NCBI RefSeq assembly: GCF_000715075.1
Contig: NC_134095.1
Location: forward strand, 51,140,806-51,204,805
Direction of reading: 5' to 3'
Origin: Nicotiana tabacum
Lineage: Eukaryota > Streptophyta > Magnoliopsida > Solanales > Solanaceae
DNA: 64,000 bases
The notes beneath the pieces were generated by a model that was not told the origin of the DNA, did not search any database, and saw only the letters and a list, made by a program, of their open reading frames with translations. This document shows positions 58,290 through 64,000 of the stretch, piece by piece (positions within the stretch are counted from its first letter, which is position 1; each line of letters begins with the position of its first letter). The translations under genes were made by a program, and so were the position numbers.

Positions 58290-58781
58290 CTAAGAATCAT
58301 CAGAATAATACTCCTCAATTTCTTGATATATCTCATCATCATCCGAATCAGAGATAATTATAGGATACCCGGGCAAAATACCACAAAGTCTCACGAGATC
58401 ATTCTTCAACCTGTTGAAATCATGACGCAACTGATTTTGTTCAATTATTATTCTGTCAATAAGATGAGGAAGATTCTTTAAGCTATATTCGAGCTTCGCA
58501 CAGTCGTCCCTGTTGGGGTACTTAAAAGAATCAAAGTTCTGGACAACCTTGTCGAACGAGGTTGAATAACCTTCAGAACTGCATTCAACGTTCAGCCTGT
58601 TCTGGAATGATTCATCAGCAAACAACTGAGGTCTTATTCTTTCCCAATCAACCTTTATTTGCTCCCACTTTTGCATAATATTATCCATTGTTACTTTACT
58701 ATCCTAATCAGACTTTAAACTCTCCCACTTCTGCATAAGTTCATCCATTGTAAGCTTCCTACTTCCGCTAGCATCAGACAT
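58290..58781 (-). pseudogene. Small acidic, helical protein of unknown function, one in-frame stop
   Basis: From the ATG at 58781 (MSDASGSRKLTMDELMQKWE) the frame runs 163 codons to 58290, with one TAG (after LKSD) that probably replaced a TGG. The first ~45 residues contain a duplicated helix, TMDELMQKWESLKSD and TMDNIMQKWEQIKVD; the middle is amphipathic helix; the end is strongly acidic (ISDSDDDEIYQEIEEYYSDD). If the stop is fixed, translation could start at the second copy (58688) and give 132 residues. I recognise no family. It lies between genes 1 and 2 on the opposite strand, outside any retroelement. Confidence 0.5.
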
Positions 58782-59300
58782 GGTTTTTTTTGAAAAAGCT
58801 AAAATGCTACTGATAAATATAAATTTTAATGAAATATGATAGACTTTTTCTAGTGAACTGATTGTTTAATATAGTGAAAGTGTGCACCTACTAAATTTAA
58901 TATGTATAAATGTAAAGGTAACTTTTCAGGTCTGTTAGATGTTTTATTAGGTTCAGAGAAATGTAACTTTTGCACATTCCAAGAAAAGTAGGTTGTAAAA
59001 TACGACAAGAATCTGGATTGTGCACATCCAGTATATAATACCGGACATTATGCTTTTGCATGATATTTAACCAGTTTAATATACTGGACATAATGTTTCA
59101 GTACTTTAAATAACCATTCGATGCAGTCTTTTATGCATTTTTAACTACAAATTATATTATACGTTGGGAGTTGTGTCAGAGTAATAATTACATTTTTTGT
59201 CATTTCATAGGATTCTATATTTTATGGATAGTAATTTTGATTTCATATTTTACAGCTTTATACTAATCAGGTATACTACAGTCTATTTTTCTTTTCCAAA
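58782..59300 (+). other. Spacer between divergent small frame and gene 2
   Basis: AT-rich. Contains palindrome relatives catccagtatataataccgg (~59026) and accagtttaatatactgg (~59070). It may be a shared upstream region for the minus-strand frame and gene 2. Confidence 0.5.
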
Positions 59301-59301
59301 T

Positions 59302-59385
59302 GACGCGCCATTCACTAAAGCGTACCTCGAATTACGACGCGCCAATCACTAAAGCGTACCTCGAATTTCCATACAACGCGCCATA
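59302..59385 (+). promoter_or_regulatory. Tandem 34-bp gacgcgcca...gcgtacctcgaatt motif upstream of gene 2
   Basis: 59302-59335 and 59336-59368 are near-identical (gacgcgccattcactaaagc then gtacctcgaatt). A third core, acgcgccat, is at 59376. GC-rich islands in an AT-rich region ~110-190 bp before the ATG suggest transcription-factor sites; gcgcc resembles an E2F-type core, which is inference. Confidence 0.55.
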
Positions 59386-59488
59386 TATTATATCGAATTT
59401 CAATATACACAGTCGTTATGGTTTAATCGTTTGTTCTCGAGGTTTAATTTTTGAAATGGCAAGCTTAATTTCGAACAATTAACGTTTT

Positions 59489-59922
59489 ATGGGTAGAAAG
59501 CACTCTGTCAAGCGTAAAAAACCTATTCATCCAATCTCAGTGTCATCAGATTTTTCTGATTTTGTTATGGATAACGAAAATCATTCTCTTACAATGGCAA
59601 AATCTTATATGAAAGATGCTCCAAATGCGAATGCAGTTGGTGTATCATCATCAGCAAGTGGAACAAAAGTTGTTAGTTTAGGACAGACTCGTTTACAAAG
59701 GGCTAACACATGAAATACCTCTAGATAAGCTTCGAATACCTCTAGGTCAACTAGTATTAGAATAACACGTTCTCAAAGTGCTAAGGAATGCGAAATTAGT
59801 GGTTCTAAAGTGTCAAGGAACCAGAAGTTGATGTTTCTCAAAATAATATAAAGCCTACAAAAAAGAGGAAGGATTTTGAATCAAGTATTCATAAGAGAAG
59901 ACATTCCAAATCATTTTTGAAG
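59489..59922 (+). pseudogene. Gene 2 exon 1 (second DUF1985-type gene)
   Basis: ATG at 59489 opens MGRKHSVKRKKPIHPISVSS, with a basic nuclear-localisation-like cluster, then S/T-rich sequence. Stops at 59711 and later, and a frameshift near 59810, interrupt it. The last part reads KPTKKRKDFESS and HKRRHSKSFLK, a second basic cluster, before a gtaaat donor (59923). Confidence 0.55.
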
Positions 59923-60014
59923 GTAAATTATATTACACATTATTTGATTGATACATACTCTATATAATGTATACCATGTAATATACTTATATATGTATCT
60001 GTATTGTATTGCAG

Positions 60015-60583
60015 CTTAGTGCAAGTGATAGACCAATACTTGGCAATAAATTCAATTCTGAGATTGTTAGCAATTTGAAAACAAAATTGTCAACAACGCA
60101 ACTTGAACTTTTTAAGTCAACTTGTTTTGGCTATTTGTTGAATTTGCCTAGTATAAAACTGCAATCACAGTTAATATATTATTTGTTAACCAAGGAGGTA
60201 GAAAAAGGGAAAGCGAATGAAATGGTGTTTCTTGTCAATGGGAAAGCTACGTTTTGGCTTGGTAGAGTTTGCTTGTGTAAGTGGATTAAAATGTACCGGT
60301 GATGTATAACTTTTTAGTGAAGCTACGCAAAAGAATAATAGTTCAATTGCAAAGTACTTTATGGATTACCCTTCTGTTTCTAAAGAACACCTTGTGGATT
60401 GTTTTCTTACAAAAACATTTGAGTCTGATGAAAATGTTATTAAGATAGTAGTGCTATTTGTTGTAAATTCATTCCTCTTTTCTATTAAGAACACCAAACA
60501 TGTTGATAGGAAGTACTTGGACTTGGTTGACAAGGGTGATTACAATAGTTATCCATGGGGAATAGATTTATATGAGGAAACAG
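60015..60583 (+). pseudogene. Gene 2 exon 2: DUF1985 domain, cut by element E
   Basis: After acceptor ttgcag (60014): LELFKSTCFGYLLNLPSIKL, QLIYYLLTKEVEKGKANEMV, FLVNGKATFWLGRVCLC, matching the canonical DUF1985 start better than gene 1 does. A frameshift near 60295 leads to frame 60361, where VIKIVVLFVVNSFLFSIKN and NSYPWGIDLYEE give the later helix and the YPWG block. Element E starts at 60584, inside the domain. Confidence 0.75.
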
Positions 60584-63202
60584 TGTAACGACCCGATTGG
60601 TCGTTTTGCCTTTTAGAACACCGTTCTCCTAAATAAAACTTCCCACGCTTTATTTAACTAATTTATGACTTGCGGGGACGGTTGGTTCGGGATTTGGAAG
60701 AGTTTGGAGTGAGTTATGTCCGTTTGATTCTTTAGGATTCTCTTAAAAGACCAAGTTCGAGTTCGGTCAACTTTTTGGAAAAACGGACCTAGATTCATGA
60801 TTTGACGGTCCTGGAGGGTCCGTGGGAAAATATGGGACCCGGACGTAAGTCCGGAATCGAATTCCGAGGTCCCTAGCCCGAGTAAAGATTTTTTGTTAGA
60901 AATTATTTATTTGAAGTTTCAAAGAATTAAACAAACTAAGTAATCATTGAATTCCTAGGTACCGGGCTCGTATTTTGGTTTCGAAGCCTGGTACAGGTCC
61001 GGAATATCATATAAGACTTGCCCGTAAAAATTGGTGTCAATCCGAGTAGTTTAAGGGCATTTTGACCCGTTGGAGGAGAATTAAGAACTTGAAGGTTCAT
61101 AAGTTTGATTCATTTGGCTTTAGGGGGTGATTCTTAGATTTAGTGTTGTTTCAGGTGTTCCGAGGGTTAGAGTAAGTCCGCCTAGTGATTTTAGACTTGT
61201 CGGTATGTTCAGACGGGGCTCGGGAGACCCGAGCAACAAACGGATGAGGCTCGAGTGAAGTGGAAAATTTGGAAGAGGGCTGAAGATTGTTGCTTCTGTC
61301 ATAACCGCATTTGCGGTTCTTGGACCGCAGATGCGGTACCGTAGGTGTGGTCCCTCCTTCGCAGAAGCGGCCCAGTGGCCAGGCCAGGAAAAATAGCAGA
61401 TGTGGCTCCCAAGCCACAGAAGCGGCTCCGCAGATGCAGCCCTGAGACCACAGATGCGGTCCCAACCTTTCTTCCCCTTTTCGCTGATGCGGGACCGCAG
61501 ATGCGGTCCCCCTAACCTCAGATGTAGAAATCGCTGGGCAGTGAGGTTCATTTAATTTGTGTTCAAAGACCATTTTTATCATTTTACACTCATCCTTTGG
61601 GCGATTTGGGAGCTCTTGAGAGAAGGTCTCCACTTAGCATTGTAAGGTAAGTTATTTCCACCCATTTTTAGTTTAAATACTTGTATATTAGGCAGATTAA
61701 ACACTAAAAAACTAGGTAAAATCAAAGGGTTAGAGCTAGACCTAGGGTTTTAATAAAACTAAGATTTAACAACGAAATTTGTAATGAAATGAACTAGAAA
61801 CCATATATTATTGATCCTTAGGCTGTAGAGAACAACTTCCTTCGAAAAATCTCGGAATCCGGGCACGTGGGCCTGGGGTAAGAATTTAGGAAACTTGTGT
61901 AAAAGGTTGGGAAGTCGCTTAACTAGCTAGAATTCGATCTTGTAACCCTATATTGACTAGTTCTTACCTCATTTAACTAGTTTGGAATCGTTCAGCTCCG
62001 AGTTGAGGGCTTGGGCTTATTCTTGATATTTGGAAGTGCGCTTTAGAGCGAGGTGAGTCTCCTTTCTAACCTTGTAAGAGGGAATTTTCCCCATAGGTAT
62101 AATAATTGAGAATTTGCTACTAAATGCGGGGGCTACGTATGTACTAGGTGACGAGAGTCTGTGCGTAGCTACTATTATATTAATTCCTTGGGTAGTTAGG
62201 ACCCACATCATGCCTAATTTATGAATCTCTTTATATTAACTTGCTAATATGATCATTTGTGATATACTAGAGACTTGGTAGAAATAAAAGTGAACATGTG
62301 AACTTGTTAAACCCTTGTAAGAATTTATTTGTATATAACTGCACCTTCATGTGTATTCTTGATATTTTCTTGATATTTATGGATCAGACCGATCTCCTCG
62401 GTGTAAATAGATGCATCTATGGTTTGCGTCGTTCGATCCTCAGCAGTGCACAGTTTACATTTGTGTTGGAGCGGGCCGTCGACCTCGGCATGATTGCGCA
62501 TGATATCCTTATTAAAGCTTATACATGACATGTTTCCTTGCAAAGTATTTGAGAATTGTAAATGGCTAACTGAACATGGTTAAGAACATGATTATTGCTT
62601 TTCGTTATAAATTGTTGATTACTGTTGATTCTCATGTTTAGCATATCGCATCATTATATTATTTTGACCTTAGTAAGTATCAAGTCGACCTCTCATCTCT
62701 ACTTCTTCGAGGTTAGACGGGATACTTACTAGGTACATATTGTTTATGTACTTATACTACACTTCTATACTTAATTGTACAGGATCTGAGGCAGGTACAT
62801 CTGGTTACCAGTCCGGTGCATGCCCCTAAGCTAGTGACTGAGACTTCCACGGTGAGCTGCTTCCTCCCTATGTCGTTCAGCAGCCAGATGGAGACTTTCC
62901 TTACTTTTGCTGTCTTTTCTATCTCAGGCAGTAGGATAGAGATATTCTTTTGTATATTCTACTACATTCTCGCACTTGTGACACCAGGTCTTGGCACACA
63001 CATTGGTAGACTTATATTTTGGGTTGAATAATCACGTTATTTACATTATTGATCGCTTCTGGTTTAAATAAAAAATGTTAGTATCTCTTTTTACTTATTC
63101 TTGATAAAAGTAACATAAAAATTTTCGAAATGTTTCCGTGTTGGCTTGCCTGGCAATGGTGTCAGGCGCCTTCATGACCTATTACGGAAATGGGTCGTGA
63201 CA
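60584..63202 (+). repeat. Element E 5' LTR (2619 bp)
   Basis: Starts tgtaacgacccgattggtcg, with an acgacc/ggtcgt hairpin at its very start, and ends gggtcgtgaca. GC-rich cluster 61305-61525, GTAAGT donor-like site 61647, stem-loop 62672-62730, acceptor-like tgtacag|gatc 62782. Confidence 0.9.
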
Positions 63203-63205
63203 ACA

Positions 63206-63217
63206 TGGTATTAGAGC
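63206..63217 (+). other. Element E primer-binding site
   Basis: tggtattagagc, one substitution from the initiator-Met complement. Confidence 0.8.
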
Positions 63218-63257
63218 ACTAGGTTCACGTAGGTCTTACAAGTCATGGGCAAACCTA

Positions 63258-63320
63258 ATAGAGTTTTGTATATCGGTACAGAGACGTCTGTATTTATCTT
63301 CAAGAGGCTATAGGGTATTA
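63258..63320 (+). promoter_or_regulatory. Conserved gypsy leader motif, element E
   Basis: atagagttttgtatatcggt, acagagacgtctgtatttatc, agaggcta: same block as in A, B and F. Confidence 0.5.
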
Positions 63321-63396
63321 GGAAAGACTACTCTTCATTCACTTCCTATCGTGCAGTGGTTTTTATACAAAATTTCCCTGTTCTATTCTCTCACTG

Positions 63397-64000
63397 TGTA
63401 CCAGCTAGTGATTGAGATTGCTCGCAGGATTGAGGGGTACCGCCAGAGGGATAGAGAGTAAATGCACCAGGATAAGAGGGCTAGATTTTTAGGAGAGTTC
63501 AGAGGTGCCCCAGCTAGGGTTAGAGGCCATTTCGGGAGGGGTTAGCCCAACAGGCCCCCATATTCAGCACCACCACCTTCTTGGGGTGCTCCGGTGTGCC
63601 CCTATTTCTGTGCCATGCCAGAGAGTTGTTATAGCCCGCCAGCTACCCAGGGTTCCTCTAGTGTGTATTCAGGTCCTCCGGACTCTTCTAGTTCCTATTT
63701 CAGTGTTATGCCGGAGAGTTCGTACCGCCCACCGGCTATCCAGGCTTCTTCCAGTGGGTCTACGGGTTTCCAAAGTCAGCCATCAGGGTAGTAGGTCGCT
63801 ACACCACATGGTTGTTTTGAGTGCGGAGACCCTGGTCACATGAGGAGATACTACCCCAGACTTCGGGGCAAGGCAGTGCAGCAGGGTCAGCAGCCCATGA
63901 TTTCAGCACCAGCTGCCTAGCCACCTAGATGTGGAGAGCAGGCTGGTAGAGGCCGTCCCAGAGGTAGAGGTCAGGCAGGGAGAGGTCAGCTAGCTGCTGC
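63397..64000 (+). pseudogene. Element E partial gag
   Basis: The C-terminal gag linker with repeated PPAIQASSSGSTG-type words, then a CCHC knuckle at 63813-63854 whose last Cys is replaced by Tyr (CFECGDPGHMRRYY), then an R/G-rich tail. TAA/TAG stops at the Q positions. Continues past the window edge. Confidence 0.75.

Larger units (their letters stand above)
60584..64000 (+). mobile_element. Element E: A-family LTR retrotransposon, 3' part outside window
   Basis: LTR 60584-63202, PBS, leader and partial gag up to the window edge. Compared with A, about 860 bp between the leader (A 14737) and mid-gag (A 15602) are missing, joined near 63395. Expected target duplicate: aacag (60579-60583) after the 3' LTR beyond the window. 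Confidence 0.85.

Noticed and set aside
61120..61633. 143- and 160-codon minus-strand frames in LTR E
   Set aside because: Same explanation: they cover the ccgcagatgcgg cluster and are broken in the equivalent LTRs of A.

Overview
This is a repeat-dense stretch of a plant nuclear genome. Reasons: several long LTR retrotransposons of plant Ty3/gypsy lineages (one Tat/Ogre-like, several Del/Tekay-like chromoviruses), primer-binding sites matching plant initiator-Met tRNA (TGGTATCAGAGC), GT-AG introns, and fragments of plant DUF1985/Ulp1-type genes, a family carried and spread by Mutator-like transposons (KI/Kaonashi-type MULEs). The LTR styles look like Solanaceae to me, but that is recall and not something I could search. 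I see no intact conventional host gene, no rRNA or tRNA gene and no viral gene.

Layout. 1-7133 is the 3' end of a Tat/Ogre-like element: the last ~75 codons of its integrase, ~2.9 kb of untranslated repeats, a polypurine tract and a ~4 kb 3' LTR. It ends inside the left LTR of a minus-strand TRIM-like miniature retrotransposon (7134-8274), so the Ogre appears to have landed in the TRIM. 8275-11001 is AT-rich DNA with a MITE-like element, a 110-bp duplication and a leader full of short palindromes of the form CCAGTATATTATACTGG.

11002-45770 holds one decayed multi-exon gene (gene 1): a DUF1985 domain at the N-terminus, an acidic repetitive linker, and a C-terminal Ulp1/C48 cysteine-protease-like domain. 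It was torn apart by at least five retroelement insertions: A (11926-22293, complete, TSD ctcca/ctcta), B (22651-33054, complete, TSD attat/agtat), solo LTR C (34898-37623, flanked by an unusual 23-bp duplication), a minus-strand B-family solo LTR (38149-41285) and a fold-back LTR structure D (43317-45634). Exon reading resumes across the insertions, so the original gene can still be traced. Downstream, element F (46063-57228, minus strand) has LTRs of 4.8 and 3.7 kb around a 2.6 kb interior in which I recognise no coding sequence, i.e. a LARD-like non-autonomous element; a minisatellite expanded in only one of its LTRs.

57229-60583 contains ~240-bp tandem repeats, a minus-strand reading frame for a small acidic protein (58290-58781) and the 5' part of a second DUF1985 gene (gene 2, 59489 onward) with duplicated promoter-proximal motifs. 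Gene 2 is cut by element E (60584 to the window end), a relative of A with a deletion in its leader/gag.

Patterns of most interest. (1) Six gypsy LTRs of different families share one internal plan despite unrelated detailed sequence: a GC-rich palindrome cluster at about +650 to +1000, a splice-donor-like GTAAG near +1050 (near +890 in F), minisatellites in some, a stem-loop, and an acceptor-like CAG|ATC 325-433 bp before the LTR end. (2) A palindromic leader motif just after the PBS is shared by autonomous A/B/E and by non-coding F, a candidate packaging or dimerisation signal. (3) The CCAGTATATTATACTGG palindrome family recurs through the gene 1 introns and around gene 2; I did not see it inside the retroelements. 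(4) There is a 40-bp perfect palindrome with a competing hairpin in the Ogre LTR. These come from reading by eye; no search or alignment was run.
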